Below are positions 26,208 to 35,713 of a stretch of 64,000 nucleotides of DNA, piece after piece (positions within the stretch are counted from its first letter, which is position 1; each line of letters starts with the position of its first letter). A program made the position numbers and the translations under genes. Source of the DNA: Fibrobacter succinogenes (lineage in GTDB: Bacteria; Fibrobacterota; Fibrobacteria; Fibrobacterales; Fibrobacteraceae); assembly GCA_902779055.1 (NCBI GenBank), contig CACZAD010000001.1, forward strand, positions 48,282 through 112,281, read 5' to 3'. The notes beneath the pieces are model-generated. The model did no database searches. It was given only the letters and a program-made list of their open reading frames with translations, and was not told the DNA's origin.

Positions 26208-26241
26208 TAACTAGAGCAAAAACAATTCAAACCCATTCATT

Positions 26242-27882
26242 ATGACCACAGCTGAAGTTTTGATCAAGTCCCTAGAAAGTGAGGGCGTCAAGTACATTTT
26301 TGGAATCCCCGGTGAAGAAACCCTCGAATTGATGGAGGCTATCCGCAAATCGTCCATCAAGTTCATTACGGTTCGTCATGAGCAGGGCGCCGCGTTTATG
26401 GCCGATGTCTATGGCCGTTTGACAGGGAAGGCGGGTGTCTGCCTTTCGACTCTTGGACCTGGGGCCACGAATCTTGTCACGGGTGTTGCCGATGCGAACT
26501 CCGATGGAGCTCCGTTGATTGCCATTACGGGCCAGGTGGGTACAGAACGTATGCACTTGACGAGCCATCAGTATTTGGACTTGGTGAATATGTTTACGCC
26601 GATCACCAAGCGCAGTAAGCAGGTCGTTCGCCCGGATACGGTGAACGAAATTGTGCGCATTGCGTTCAAGTACGCCGAAATGGAAAAGCCCGGTGCGTGC
26701 CATATTGACCTGCCTTGCAACATTGCCGCAATGGAAGTCGAAGGCGAAGTGGCGCAGATTCCGCTAAAGCATCACCGCGAAAATACGGTGTATGCCAGCA
26801 CCGATGCTATCCTTGCTGCTGGAAGCGTGTTTGCGACTGCCAAGCGTCCTGTGGTTCTCGTGGGGCACTCTGCGGTGCGTAACCATGCGTCCGAGGCGTT
26901 GACCGCTTTTGCGACCGCGTCTAAGATTCCTGTGGTCTGCACGATGATGGCAAAGGGCGTCGTCTCTTGCTACAACAAGTATTTCATGGGATGTATCGGT
27001 ATGCCGCAAAGGGATTTCCCGAACATCATCATGGAACAGGCCGATCTTGTCATTGCTGTGGGCTATGACGTTGTGGAATATGCCCCTGCCAAGTGGAATC
27101 CGAATGGCGACAAGAAGATTATTCACATCGATGAAACTCCGAACCATGTGAACAAGTTCTATCAGCCCGAAGAAGAAATCATTGGCGACATTTCCGCATC
27201 CTTGGATGCCCTCGCCAGCGTCTGTCCGAATTCCTGGGAACCGGAATGGGCCTTGCAAATCCGCGAAATGATGATCGCCGACCATTCTCGTTACGATCAC
27301 GATACGTCCTTCCCGCCGACGCCGCAGAAGGTGCTGCACGACATCCGCTTGGTGATGGACGAAGACGACATTTTGATTTCGGACGTGGGTGCGCACAAGA
27401 TGTGGATCGCGCGTCAGTACAGCTGCTATCATCCGAACACTTGCATCATATCCAACGGTTTTGCCACGATGGGTATTGCAGTGCCTGGCGCGATTGCGGC
27501 TAAGCTCCTGAATCCAAAGAAGAAGGTCTTGGCCGTTACTGGTGACGGTGGCTTTATGATGAACAGCCAGGAACTTGAAACGGCCTACCGCGAGCATATC
27601 CCGTTCGTGACGCTGATTTTCACCGATGGGAGTTACGGCCTTATCAAGTGGAAACAGGAAGAACGTTATGGTGACAGTTTCTCGGTCAATTTTACGAACC
27701 CGGATTTCGTGAAGTACGCTGAATCGATGCATTTGAAGGGCTACCGCATCGAACGCACCGAGGATTTGATCAGTACGTTAAGGAACGCCTTCCGTCAGGA
27801 TGTGCCCTGCATCATCGAATGTCCGGTGGACTATTCCGCGAATATGGCGCTCTCGGATTATCTGAAAAATTTGAAAATGTAG
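26242..27882 (+). CDS. Acetolactate-synthase-like thiamine-diphosphate enzyme
   Basis: The 546-residue protein has the three domains of TPP enzymes. The N-terminal Pyr domain carries the catalytic Glu in VRHEQGAAFMADVYGRL (about residue 49), the middle domain includes VLVGHSAVRNHA, and the C-terminal PP domain has GDGGFMMNSQELETA through LIFTDGSYGLIKWKQ. It most resembles the FAD-independent, catabolic acetolactate synthase type (AlsS), which condenses two pyruvates; a different oxoacid substrate is possible. No small subunit gene follows, as is usual for AlsS. A sigma-54-like promoter precedes it, which would tie it to nitrogen or carbon stress. Confidence 0.8.
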   Translation: MTTAEVLIKSLESEGVKYIFGIPGEETLELMEAIRKSSIKFITVRHEQGAAFMADVYGRLTGKAGVCLSTLGPGATNLVTGVADANSDGAPLIAITGQVGTERMHLTSHQYLDLVNMFTPITKRSKQVVRPDTVNEIVRIAFKYAEMEKPGACHIDLPCNIAAMEVEGEVAQIPLKHHRENTVYASTDAILAAGSVFATAKRPVVLVGHSAVRNHASEALTAFATASKIPVVCTMMAKGVVSCYNKYFMGCIGMPQRDFPNIIMEQADLVIAVGYDVVEYAPAKWNPNGDKKIIHIDETPNHVNKFYQPEEEIIGDISASLDALASVCPNSWEPEWALQIREMMIADHSRYDHDTSFPPTPQKVLHDIRLVMDEDDILISDVGAHKMWIARQYSCYHPNTCIISNGFATMGIAVPGAIAAKLLNPKKKVLAVTGDGGFMMNSQELETAYREHIPFVTLIFTDGSYGLIKWKQEERYGDSFSVNFTNPDFVKYAESMHLKGYRIERTEDLISTLRNAFRQDVPCIIECPVDYSANMALSDYLKNLKM

Positions 27883-27891
27883 GAGAACGAT

Positions 27892-28065
27892 ATGGGATAC
27901 ATCAATAGCCTATTCACGGGGCAATCGGATTTGTTCGGTGTCGCCGTGTCAGAATCCTCGCATTACCTTTCTATCGACAGTATCTCGGGGCATCCCGCCG
28001 TTTACCGCCATCTGAAACCCTGCGGTAACGTCGATGAAAACAAAGAACAGAAAAAGAACTTATAG
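27892..28065 (+). CDS. Coupled 57-residue ORF of unknown function
   Basis: This ORF begins 9 bp after the TPP-enzyme stop, with a strong site AGGAGA ahead of ATG. It encodes MGYINSLFTGQSDLFGVAVS then a region with HYLSIDSISGHPAVYRH and a lysine-rich end. No known family is recognised, and it is not the acetolactate decarboxylase start. A terminator follows 25 bp later, so it would be the last gene of the unit. It could also be a decayed gene end. Confidence 0.45.
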   Translation: MGYINSLFTGQSDLFGVAVSESSHYLSIDSISGHPAVYRHLKPCGNVDENKEQKKNL

Positions 28066-28089
28066 AAAGACTCCTCCTCCTTCCAACCC

Positions 28090-28123
28090 AAAGAACCGCC
28101 GGTATCGCTACCGACGGTTCTTT
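28090..28123 (+). terminator. Terminator after the acetolactate-synthase-like unit
   Basis: AAAGAACCG, CCGGTA, TCGC, TACCGACGGTTCTTT forms a long, strong stem with a T-rich end. Confidence 0.8.
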
Positions 28124-28154
28124 CTGAATCTTGAGTTTCGCGACTCTCGCGTAA

Positions 28155-28297
28155 GCTGTCATTCCGGCAGAAACTGTCATTCCCGCCACTGAGTGGGAAT
28201 CTTCTTTTTCATATAAAAAAAATGGCGGGTCGAAACCCGCCATGACTTAAAGTCGTGAAAATGTCATTCCGGCCATTGTGCCGGAATCACCTTTTAC
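28155..28297. repeat. Cluster of three palindromic repeats before aspS end
   Basis: ATTCCCGCCACTGAGTGGGAAT (about 28180-28200), ATGGCGGGTCG/CCCGCCAT (about 28223-28244) and ATTCCGGCCATTGTGCCGGAAT (about 28265-28287) are three independent hairpins of related type in 143 bp. The last overlaps the approach to the aspS stop codon. No gene is seen in 28066-28293. Confidence 0.75.
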
Positions 28298-30087
28298 TTT
28301 TTCTCGTTACCCTTAGGCATCTGCACGGAGATGTGGATGTCCTGCAACTGCTGGAGGTCCACTTCGCTCGGGCACTGGTCCATCGGGCTAGAAGCACTCG
28401 TGTTCTTCGGGAATGCGATGTAGTCACGGATAGATTCTTCACCTTCCATAGTAGCAACAACGCGGTCGAGACCGAAGGCGAGACCACCGTGCGGAGGAGC
28501 GCCGTACTTGAATGCATCGACGAAGAAGCCGAACTTGGTCTTCACCTGTTCTTCGGAGAGACCGAGCAAGCGGAACACCTTTTCCTGAACTTCCGGGTTG
28601 TGAATACGGATAGAACCACCGCCGATTTCCACACCGTTAAGAACAAGGTCATAAGCTTCAGCGTTGCAATCCTTGAGGTTGCCACCGAGCATCATGTCCA
28701 AATGTTCCGGAAGCGGGTTCGTGAACGGGTGGTGCATAGCCATGTAACGGCCTTCCGTGTCGCTGTATTCGAACATCGGGAATTCGGTAATCCACACAAA
28801 TTCACGCTTCTTCGGATCGCGGAGACCCTTGATACGGGCAACTTCCAAGCGGAGCTGACCCATAGCCGTAGCAGCAATCTTTTCCGGACCGGCGATGAAG
28901 AACATCATGTCGCCGCACTTAGCGCCAACAGCGTCGCGGAGTTCGTTGAGCTGTTCGGTCGTAAAGAACTTGCCGACCTGAGTTTCCACTTCGTCATTTT
29001 CCTTGACGCGCATCCACACGAGGCCCTTGGAACCGTACTTGGCAACGTAAGCGGTGAGTTCATCGATCTGCTTACGAGTAAAGTCAACACAACCCTTAGC
29101 AGCGATACCGCGGATCTTGCCACCGGCGGCAACGCAGTTCTTGAACACGCCAAAGTTGGACTTTGCGCCGATTTCGGACACGTCGTGGATTTCGAGGTCG
29201 AAGCGGAGGTCCGGCTTGTCGGAACCGTACTTGAGCATAGCTTCTGCCCACTTCATACGGCGGATGTGGCGCGGCGGTTCGAAGTTCCAAACCTTGCCCA
29301 AAACTTCAGTCACGAACTTGTCGAACATTTCCATCACTTCGTCCTGGTTGACGAAGGACATTTCAACGTCGATCTGCGTGAATTCCGGCTGACGGTCAGC
29401 GCGGAGGTCTTCGTCGCGGAAGCACTTGGCGATCTGGAAGTAGCGGTCCATGCCAGCAATCATCAAGAGCTGCTTGTACTGCTGCGGAGACTGCGGGAGG
29501 GCATAGAACTTGCCCGGGTTCACGCGGGACGGCACGAGGTAGTCACGTGCGCCTTCCGGAGTGGACTTGCAAAGGCACGGAGTTTCAATGTTTTCAAAAC
29601 CGTTAGCGTAGAAGAAATCGTACACGGCCTTGAGGAAGCGGCTCTTGAGGAGGAGCTTCTTCTGGATCCACGGACGGCGGAGGTCCAAATAGCGGTACTG
29701 CAAGCGGAGGTCGTCGTTTTCCTTGCATTCTTCGTTCGGGTCGTTAATGGCCAAGGGAGAAGTGAGGGCGGCGTTCAAAATTTCGAGCTTGTCAGCCTTG
29801 ACTTCGATTTCACCTGTGGCGAGCTTTTCGTTCGTGTTGCCTTCTTCGCGGGCGTAGACCTTACCAGTCACGTAAATAACGTATTCGTTACGGAGCTGTT
29901 CGGCAGTCTTCAAAACATCGGCATTGTAATCCGGATTGAAAACGATCTGGGTCTTGCCATACTTGTCGCGGAGGTCAACGAAAATCACACCACCATGGTC
30001 ACGGCGGCGATCCACCCAACCGGCGAGTGTTACGGTCTGGCCAACATCTTCCTTGCGAAGCTGGCCGCAGTTATGTGTACGTTTCAT
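28294..30087 (-). CDS. aspS: Aspartyl-tRNA synthetase
   Basis: This class II synthetase charges tRNA-Asp. The 597-residue length is the bacterial type with the GAD insertion domain. Visible parts are the N-terminal OB fold (VTLAGWVDRRRDHGGVIFVDLRD), motif 2 (FRDEDLRADRQPEFTQIDVEMSF), and motif 3 near GLAFGLDRVVATM. AAGGAT precedes the ATG. Whether it is discriminating or not cannot be told from sequence here. Confidence 0.97.
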   Translation of the reverse strand: MKRTHNCGQLRKEDVGQTVTLAGWVDRRRDHGGVIFVDLRDKYGKTQIVFNPDYNADVLKTAEQLRNEYVIYVTGKVYAREEGNTNEKLATGEIEVKADKLEILNAALTSPLAINDPNEECKENDDLRLQYRYLDLRRPWIQKKLLLKSRFLKAVYDFFYANGFENIETPCLCKSTPEGARDYLVPSRVNPGKFYALPQSPQQYKQLLMIAGMDRYFQIAKCFRDEDLRADRQPEFTQIDVEMSFVNQDEVMEMFDKFVTEVLGKVWNFEPPRHIRRMKWAEAMLKYGSDKPDLRFDLEIHDVSEIGAKSNFGVFKNCVAAGGKIRGIAAKGCVDFTRKQIDELTAYVAKYGSKGLVWMRVKENDEVETQVGKFFTTEQLNELRDAVGAKCGDMMFFIAGPEKIAATAMGQLRLEVARIKGLRDPKKREFVWITEFPMFEYSDTEGRYMAMHHPFTNPLPEHLDMMLGGNLKDCNAEAYDLVLNGVEIGGGSIRIHNPEVQEKVFRLLGLSEEQVKTKFGFFVDAFKYGAPPHGGLAFGLDRVVATMEGEESIRDYIAFPKNTSASSPMDQCPSEVDLQQLQDIHISVQMPKGNEKK

Positions 30088-30181
30088 GGTTGTATCCTTG
30101 AAGATAATTTTTCGGCGAAAAATATAGCATTTTTTATAGGAATGGGGGAGGAATCCCCCTTGCTACAGCCTTGGTTTGTGC

Positions 30182-30267
30182 TGTCACCCCGGACTTGTTC
30201 TCTTTGACCACTTAGAACTTTAGTTCTTATGTGGTCATAATCCGCGAATGGGGACGGGGTCGCCTTT
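30182..30267 (+). repeat. Palindromic repeat split by another hairpin
   Basis: The left half TGTCACCCCGGACTTGTT (30182-30199) and the right half GGGGTCGCCTTT (30256-30267) match the repeat at 39378-39410. They are separated by about 55 bp that include a second hairpin, GACCAC-TT-AGAACT/AGTTCT-TA-TGTGGTC (30206-30236). Confidence 0.65.
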
Positions 30268-30309
30268 CCCAGTTGCATAATCGCGGGCTTCAGACGCCAG
30301 CCCGCAAAA

Positions 30310-30359
30310 CCATGCAAGGCGAGTGACACTGCCATGCTTGCATGGCTATGGCCGAGCCG
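30310..30359 (+). repeat. Second repeat family, variable-stem hairpin
   Basis: AAGGCGAGTG at 30316 and GCCGAGCCG at 30351 frame a hairpin CCATGCAAG/CTTGCATGG. The same frame, AAGGCGAGTG...GCCGAGCCG, occurs at 55460-55508 with a different stem. Confidence 0.5.
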
Positions 30360-30529
30360 CAGGGGTTTCTGTAACGCCCGGCTTGATTGCTATACTAAAA
30401 TTTAAAATGCGTACTTTCTTATAATAAAAAGTTTATACGAAGTGTAGCGTTTGCGGCTATGAAGTCACGTGTAAAATTTTCTTGCCCACCTTGCCAACTT
30501 TTCATAGATAAGGTACATTAAAAGCCGAC

Positions 30530-30565
30530 GCATCTCACTATGCAAAGGTGAGGTGCGCTTTTTTT
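30530..30565 (+). terminator. Hairpin with U-tract ending at the toxin start codon
   Basis: CGCATCTCAC (30530-30539) pairs with GTGAGGTGCG (30548-30557), followed by CTTTTTTT and then the ATG at 30566. It has terminator form but stands directly in front of the toxin gene, so it may end an upstream leader RNA or act as an attenuator. No gene is seen in 30088-30525 other than repeats. Confidence 0.6.
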
Positions 30566-30886
30566 ATGTCTGTAAATATTGACAAGTTGTCAAAAATTGA
30601 GTATCTTGTAAAAAGGTACATAGTTAAGATAGGTCATGATGCTCTAAAGAACCTCGATAAAATGCCAAGGCAGGAACAAGAGAAATTTTTCCGTTTGAAA
30701 CTTGCTTTGGAAATGAGTGGTCCTGAACAGCCTTTATTTATGAATTATTCTAAGCTAGGTAAGGATTTGTATCATTGCCATCTGTCAAGAAAATGGGTGG
30801 CGTGTTGGAAAAATGAATCAGGAACTTTAACTATAGAGGTCTATTATGTTGGCAGTCGTGAAAGCGCCCCCTACGCACGGCACTAA
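30566..30886 (+). CDS. RelE/HigB-like toxin
   Basis: The 106-residue basic protein matches the RelE/ParE toxin fold: helices YIVKIGHDALKNLDKMPRQEQEKFFRLKLAL followed by the beta sheet NYSKLGKDLYHCHLSRKWVACW and IEVYYVGSRESAPY. Such toxins cut mRNA on the ribosome or hit gyrase. The start ATG at 30566 follows a U-tract and has no good ribosome site, so the true start may be an internal TTG. It overlaps the antitoxin gene by 41 bp. Confidence 0.75.
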   Translation: MSVNIDKLSKIEYLVKRYIVKIGHDALKNLDKMPRQEQEKFFRLKLALEMSGPEQPLFMNYSKLGKDLYHCHLSRKWVACWKNESGTLTIEVYYVGSRESAPYARH

Positions 30887-31256
30887 GAAGCCGGTCTCTT
30901 TCAAGGTTGAAGGAGAACAGATTCCTGATTTTGTGCTAGGTTTGCTTGAGTATATGTTCCCGAAGTGCGTTAAGGTTTACGAGTCTCCTAAAAAATCCCT
31001 CCCTGACGAAGATTTCGTTTCGCTTGAGGATACGGAGTGGAATAAGAAAATGTCCGAGGAGATGACTTCGGGCAAGGCGATTCGTGCTGATCGTGGACTT
31101 CGTGGTTGGACTCAGAAAGTTCTTGCAGAAAAGCTTGGAGTTTCCATACAGAACCTTTCGGCGATGGAACATGAGCGTCGTCCGGTTTCCAAGAAAATGG
31201 CCTTAAAGCTATCAGAAATTTTTGGTGTTCCGCCTGAATCCTATTTCAAATTCTAG
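30846..31256 (+). CDS. HigA/Xre-type antitoxin
   Basis: The 136-residue protein has an N-terminal toxin-binding part (about 1-75) and a C-terminal helix-turn-helix of the Cro/CI type (RGWTQKVLAEKLGVSIQNLSAMEHERR, about 85-112). The toxin gene comes first and overlaps by 41 bp, the HigBA order. The antitoxin should repress its own operon. The start codon lies inside the toxin frame. Confidence 0.8.
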   Translation: MLAVVKAPPTHGTKKPVSFKVEGEQIPDFVLGLLEYMFPKCVKVYESPKKSLPDEDFVSLEDTEWNKKMSEEMTSGKAIRADRGLRGWTQKVLAEKLGVSIQNLSAMEHERRPVSKKMALKLSEIFGVPPESYFKF

Positions 31257-31402
31257 AAGTTCCTCTTTGCATCGTTTTTCCCATTTTTGTAAACCGTTTT
31301 CCATTTTTTGGTGCGGTTTTCCACCTTTTGTCGCTCCTTTTGGTCTTTTTATCCTCCATTTGTGTAAGTAAACATTATTTTCGCAAATTTTTGACGATTT
31401 TC

Positions 31403-31494
31403 TTGTCTTTTTCAAAATTTTACTTGTATATTCTTTTCTGTGTTTAATGAAAATGCCCTATTTGGGGTGTTTTTACTCAATTTTGGAGATGTAA
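31403..31494 (+). promoter_or_regulatory. Promoter and leader of the V-ATPase operon
   Basis: TTGTCT (about 31403) and TATATT (about 31427) lie 18 bp apart. The leader contains AAAATGCCC/GGGGTGTTTTT (about 31448-31473), a weak hairpin with a T run that could attenuate, and then TTGGAGA ahead of the ATG. The stretch 31257-31402 is T-rich with repeated TTTTCCA pieces and no gene. Confidence 0.45.
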
Positions 31495-32097
31495 ATGGCA
31501 GAAGATTTGCAAGCCCTTATGGAACGCATCCAGAAGGATGCTGTTGAAAAGGCAGAACTCGAAGCAAACGCAATTATTTCTAAGGCAAAGGACAAGGCTG
31601 CCGCAATCGTAAAGGCCGCCGAAGACGAAGCCAAGGCTAAACTTGAACAGGCCGACAAGGACGCAGAAGCATTCACGGAACGCTGCGGACGCACCTTGGA
31701 ACAGGCTGCACGTGATTTGCTCCTTTCCGTGGGCAAGAATCTTGAAAAGATGATTCTTGATCTTCTCAGCCTCCAGATCGAAAAATCTCTTGACGAATCG
31801 ACCGTGAAGAACATGCTTCTCTCGATTGCAAAGAGCTACAGCTCCGATATCGAAGTCGATTTCTCCGAAGCTGACGCCAAGGCTCTTTCGAGCTTTGTCA
31901 TGGGCGAATTTGCCAAGCAGCTCAAGGCCGGTGTTACGGTCGAAAGCGATAAGGGTGTCAAGTTCGGCTTCCGCATCAAGCTCGACGGTGGCAAGGTCAG
32001 CCACGAATTTACAGAACAGGCCATGGCGGAATCTCTTTCTGCCTTGCTCAGACCGCAACTTGCAAAGATTGTAAACAAGGCCGCCCAGGGCAAATAA
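31495..32097 (+). CDS. atpE: V/A-type ATPase subunit E
   Basis: The 200-residue protein begins with a long alanine- and lysine-rich coiled coil (about 1-85), as in the peripheral stalk E subunit, and ends with a globular domain. As the first gene of the operon it matches the E-first order of the spirochaete and chlamydia V/A-ATPases. The symbol follows V-ATPase naming and should not be confused with F-type subunit c. Confidence 0.85.
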   Translation: MAEDLQALMERIQKDAVEKAELEANAIISKAKDKAAAIVKAAEDEAKAKLEQADKDAEAFTERCGRTLEQAARDLLLSVGKNLEKMILDLLSLQIEKSLDESTVKNMLLSIAKSYSSDIEVDFSEADAKALSSFVMGEFAKQLKAGVTVESDKGVKFGFRIKLDGGKVSHEFTEQAMAESLSALLRPQLAKIVNKAAQGK

Positions 32098-32106
32098 GGC
32101 GGTCCA

Positions 32107-32643
32107 ATGAGCAGTCCGGCATATTTGATGGCATCGCTTCCGATGCTAGAACTGGGCGACGTTCCGCCCCTTAGCATGGCCGAGTTCCGTGGCCGTTGCG
32201 AAGGTGTGCTGGATGCCCCAGAACTCGAAGCCCTCGACGCCCTTTTGGCTGGCGAAGAGAGCGATGATGAATTTGTTAGGGAATACCAATCCCGTGAAAT
32301 CCAGATGAAGAATGTTTCCGGAAGGCTCCGCGCCCAGGCGTGGGGTCCTGAAGTGCGTTTTACGGAACGTTCGTTCTCGGGTTATGACGTCACTTTCGCA
32401 AAGATGATTCAGGACGCGTTTACGAAGTCGAATCCCATGGAAAAGGAACAGGATATCGACCGCGCCCGTTTCTGGCTTGTCGACAATCTCGCCGGAGTAG
32501 GCGAGGGAACAATCAAGCACGTCTATGCATACGCCATCAAGCTCAAGATTTGTGAGCGCTGGTCTCGCATAAACGAAATTGCGGGTGATAAAGCCGTCAT
32601 CAATGTTATTAATGCTAACGACCCTGCGTATAAGCAGGAGTGA
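32107..32643 (+). CDS. DUF2764 protein of V-ATPase operon
   Basis: This 178-residue soluble protein matches the DUF2764 family, which occupies this position in V/A-ATPase operons of chlamydiae, spirochaetes and relatives. It begins AYLMASLPMLELGDVPPLSM, has RLRAQAWGPEV and ends with a helical part ERWSRINE. Its likely role is to replace subunit C, the link between rotor and membrane ring, since no C gene is present in the operon; this is inference. Confidence 0.8.
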   Translation: MSSPAYLMASLPMLELGDVPPLSMAEFRGRCEGVLDAPELEALDALLAGEESDDEFVREYQSREIQMKNVSGRLRAQAWGPEVRFTERSFSGYDVTFAKMIQDAFTKSNPMEKEQDIDRARFWLVDNLAGVGEGTIKHVYAYAIKLKICERWSRINEIAGDKAVINVINANDPAYKQE

Positions 32644-32660
32644 TTGGAGGTCCATTTTCA

Positions 32661-34418
32661 ATGGCTAGTATCGGAAAAATAACCGGCGTTAACGGAAACT
32701 TGATTCGTGTAAAGTTCGAAAACGCCGTTTCCCAGAACGAAGTGGCTTATGCAAAGCTGATTTCGAAGAACAAAGAAGGCAAGACAGAAATCATCCCCCT
32801 CAAGAGCGAAGTGATTCGTATCCGTGGTGATTACGCTGAACTCCAGGTGTTCGAAGATACGACGGGCCTCAAGGCTGGCGACGAAGTCGAATTTACCGGT
32901 GAACTTCTTTCTGTTGAACTTGGCCCCGGCCTCCTGACTCAAGTTTTTGACGGTCTTCAGAACCCGCTTCCGAAGCTTGCCGACGAATGCGGCTTCTTCT
33001 TGCAGCGTGGTAAGTACTTGAAGGCTCTTCCGCGTGATACCAAGTGGGCTTTCACTCCGGTCGCCAAGAAGGGCGATGTCGTTGTCGCTGGCGATACCAT
33101 CGGTACGGTTCCCGAAGGCGTGTTTACGCACCGCATCATGGTGCCGTTCAAGCTTCTCGGCAAGTGGACTGTCGATTATGTTACTACGGCAGGCGATCGC
33201 GTTGTCGAAGATGTCGTTGCCAAGCTCAAGAACGATAAGGGCGAAAGCTATGACGTGACGATGGTGCAGACCTGGCCGGTCAAGATGCCGATCAAGGCTT
33301 ACGAAGAACGCCTCCGTCCGTCCAAGCCGCTTACGATGCAGCAGCGCATCATCGATACGTTCTTCCCTGTGATGCAGGGCGGTACGTTCTGTACGCCGGG
33401 CCCGTTCGGTGCAGGCAAGACCGTGCTTCAGCAGCTCATGAGCCGTTATGCCGACGTGGATATCGTGATTTTGGCCGCTTGCGGTGAACGTGCTGGTGAA
33501 GTGGTGGAAACCCTTCGTGAATTCCCGGAATTGATTGACCCGCGTACGGGCAAGTCCTTGATGGAACGTACGCTTATCATTTGTAACACGTCTTCGATGC
33601 CGGTGGCTGCTCGTGAAGCTTCCGTTTATACCGGCGTGACGCTCGCTGAATACTATCGTCAGATGGGCCTCAACGTGCTCCTCCTCGCTGACTCCACTTC
33701 CCGTTGGGCACAGGCTCTCCGTGAAATGAGCGGCCGTTTGGAAGAAATTCCGGGCGAAGAAGCATTCCCGGCTTACCTCGAATCCGTGATCGCTTCGTTC
33801 TACGAACGCGGTGGCGTTGTCCGCCTCAAGGACGGTTCGACAGGCTCCGTGACGATTTGCGGTTCCGTTTCTCCGGCAGGTGGTAACTTCGAAGAACCGG
33901 TGACCCAGGCTACCCTTAAGGTGGTGGGCGCATTCCTCGGCCTTTCTCGTGAACGTTCCGACCAGCGCCGCTTCCCGGCAATTCATCCGCTTGATTCCTG
34001 GTCCAAGTACGAAGGTATCATCGATTCTAAGAAGGTGGCCGAAGCCCGCTACATCCTCGCATCGGGTGTCGATGTGAACAACATGATGAAGGTGGTTGGC
34101 GAAGAAGGTACTTCGATCGAAGACTTTATCGTTTACCTCAAGTCCGAATATCTGGATGCCGTTTATCTGCAGCAGGACGCCTACAACGAAATCGACGCCG
34201 CTTGCTCCGCTGAACGTCAAAAGTACGTGTTCGACAAGATTTATACCATCCTTACGACTCAGATGACCTTTGCCGAAAAGGATGTCGCCCGTACGTTCTT
34301 CCTCAAGCTCACGCAGGCTACCAAGGACTGGAACCGCGTGCCGTTTGACTCTCAGGAATTTAAGGACCTTGAGTCCAGTATCTTTGCTTCCGTGAAGGAG
34401 GTTTCTGCTAATGCATAA
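32661..34418 (+). CDS. atpA: V/A-type ATPase catalytic subunit A
   Basis: The 585-residue catalytic subunit carries Walker A GPFGAGKT (about 245-252), the non-homologous region ahead of it, Walker [21 protein letters not shown], and the [15 protein letters not shown] segment. The start at 32661 (MASIGKITG) has GGAGG 9 bp before it; an in-frame ATG 21 bp upstream lies within the site. It overlaps subunit B by 8 bp. Confidence 0.96.
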   Translation: MASIGKITGVNGNLIRVKFENAVSQNEVAYAKLISKNKEGKTEIIPLKSEVIRIRGDYAELQVFEDTTGLKAGDEVEFTGELLSVELGPGLLTQVFDGLQNPLPKLADECGFFLQRGKYLKALPRDTKWAFTPVAKKGDVVVAGDTIGTVPEGVFTHRIMVPFKLLGKWTVDYVTTAGDRVVEDVVAKLKNDKGESYDVTMVQTWPVKMPIKAYEERLRPSKPLTMQQRIIDTFFPVMQGGTFCTPGPFGAGKTVLQQLMSRYADVDIVILAACGERAGEVVETLREFPELIDPRTGKSLMERTLIICNTSSMPVAAREASVYTGVTLAEYYRQMGLNVLLLADSTSRWAQALREMSGRLEEIPGEEAFPAYLESVIASFYERGGVVRLKDGSTGSVTICGSVSPAGGNFEEPVTQATLKVVGAFLGLSRERSDQRRFPAIHPLDSWSKYEGIIDSKKVAEARYILASGVDVNNMMKVVGEEGTSIEDFIVYLKSEYLDAVYLQQDAYNEIDAACSAERQKYVFDKIYTILTTQMTFAEKDVARTFFLKLTQATKDWNRVPFDSQEFKDLESSIFASVKEVSANA

Positions 34419-35712
34419 TGTTGCTTACCATCGTATTGAACGCATTGCCGGTTCTGTGATTACTTTGAGAGCCGAAGGCGTTGCAAACCAGGAACTGGCT
34501 CAGGTGACGAGCTCTTTCGGTACTTCTCTTGCCCGTGTGATCCGCATTGACGGTGACCTCGTGGACTTGCAGGTCTTTGCAGGTGCTCGTGGTATTTCTA
34601 CGGACTCCGAAGTGCGATTCCTCGGTGAACCGATGAAGGTCCCGTACAGCGATGCTTTGCTTGGCCGCGTGTTTAACGGTGCTGGCAAGCCTCGTGACAA
34701 TGGCCCGGAAGTCGATGGCGAACGCATCACGATTGGCGGCCCGTCTGTGAACCCTGCTAAGCGTATCATCCCGAAGACGATGGTGCGTACGGGTATTCCG
34801 ATGATTGACGTGTTCAACACGCTCGTCGTTTCGCAGAAGCTCCCGATTTTCTCTATCGCTGGTGAACCGTATAACGAACTTTTGGCTCGTATCGCTTTGC
34901 AGGCAGAAGTCGACGTGATTATCCTTGGCGGCATGGGCCTCAAGCACGATGACTACCTTTACCTCAAGGATTACCTCGAAAAGAACGGTGCCCTTTCCCG
35001 TACGGTGATGTTCATGCATACCGCATCTGACCCGATCGTGGAATGCTTGCTCGTTCCGGATGCATCTTTGGCTGTTGCCGAAAAGTTTGCTACCGAAGGC
35101 AAGAACGTGCTCGTGCTCCTCACGGACATGACGAACTTTGCCGACGCCATGAAGGAAATCGCTATTACGATGGAACAGATTCCGTCGAACCGTGGTTATC
35201 CTGGTGACCTTTACTCTCAGCTCGCCAGCCGCTACGAAAAGGCTGTGGACTTCAGCGATGCTGGTTCTATCACGATTTTGGCCGTGACCACCATGCCGGG
35301 CGACGACGTGACGCACCCGGTTCCGGACAACACGGGTTACATTACCGAAGGTCAGTTCTACTTGCGCAAGGGCCGTATCGAACCGTTCGGTTCTTTGAGC
35401 CGCCTTAAGCAGCAGGTGAACGGCAAGACCCGTAGCGACCACCGTACCATCATGAACACCATGATTCAGCTGTACGCAAGCTACAAGGAAACCTTGGAAA
35501 AGCAGTCTATGGGCTTCAACATGAGCAACTGGGACCAGAAGCTCTTGAAGTATGGTATCCGCTTCGAAAAGGAAATGATGGACCTCTCTGTGAACATTCC
35601 TCTTGAAAAGGCTTTGGACCTTGGCTGGGAAATTCTCGCCGACTGCTTCACTCCTGAAGAAACCGGTATCCCCACCAAGATGATCAACCAGTACTGGCCG
35701 AAGAAGTGGTAG
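34411..35712 (+). CDS. atpB: V/A-type ATPase subunit B
   Basis: This 433-residue regulatory subunit lacks a functional Walker A ([17 protein letters not shown] in its place). It has the typical [23 protein letters not shown] and [21 protein letters not shown] motifs. It starts inside the end of subunit A, which points to coupled translation, and is followed 1 bp later by subunit D. Confidence 0.96.
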   Translation: MHNVAYHRIERIAGSVITLRAEGVANQELAQVTSSFGTSLARVIRIDGDLVDLQVFAGARGISTDSEVRFLGEPMKVPYSDALLGRVFNGAGKPRDNGPEVDGERITIGGPSVNPAKRIIPKTMVRTGIPMIDVFNTLVVSQKLPIFSIAGEPYNELLARIALQAEVDVIILGGMGLKHDDYLYLKDYLEKNGALSRTVMFMHTASDPIVECLLVPDASLAVAEKFATEGKNVLVLLTDMTNFADAMKEIAITMEQIPSNRGYPGDLYSQLASRYEKAVDFSDAGSITILAVTTMPGDDVTHPVPDNTGYITEGQFYLRKGRIEPFGSLSRLKQQVNGKTRSDHRTIMNTMIQLYASYKETLEKQSMGFNMSNWDQKLLKYGIRFEKEMMDLSVNIPLEKALDLGWEILADCFTPEETGIPTKMINQYWPKKW

Positions 35713-35713
35713 T

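Noticed and set aside
27892..28065. Micro-ORF as the start of an acetolactate decarboxylase
   Set aside because: The sequence has none of the decarboxylase motifs and ends after 57 codons.
28255..30207. 650-codon plus-strand open frame opposite aspS
   Set aside because: It is the mirror of a highly biased gene; its translation is rich in Val, His, Phe and Glu with no family resemblance, and aspS is certain.
30410..30530. Riboswitch ahead of the toxin gene
   Set aside because: No known aptamer consensus could be recognised; only the terminator-like hairpin is supported.
32658..34220. 520-codon minus-strand frame opposite V-ATPase subunit A
   Set aside because: Antisense to a certain gene, no recognisable protein features.
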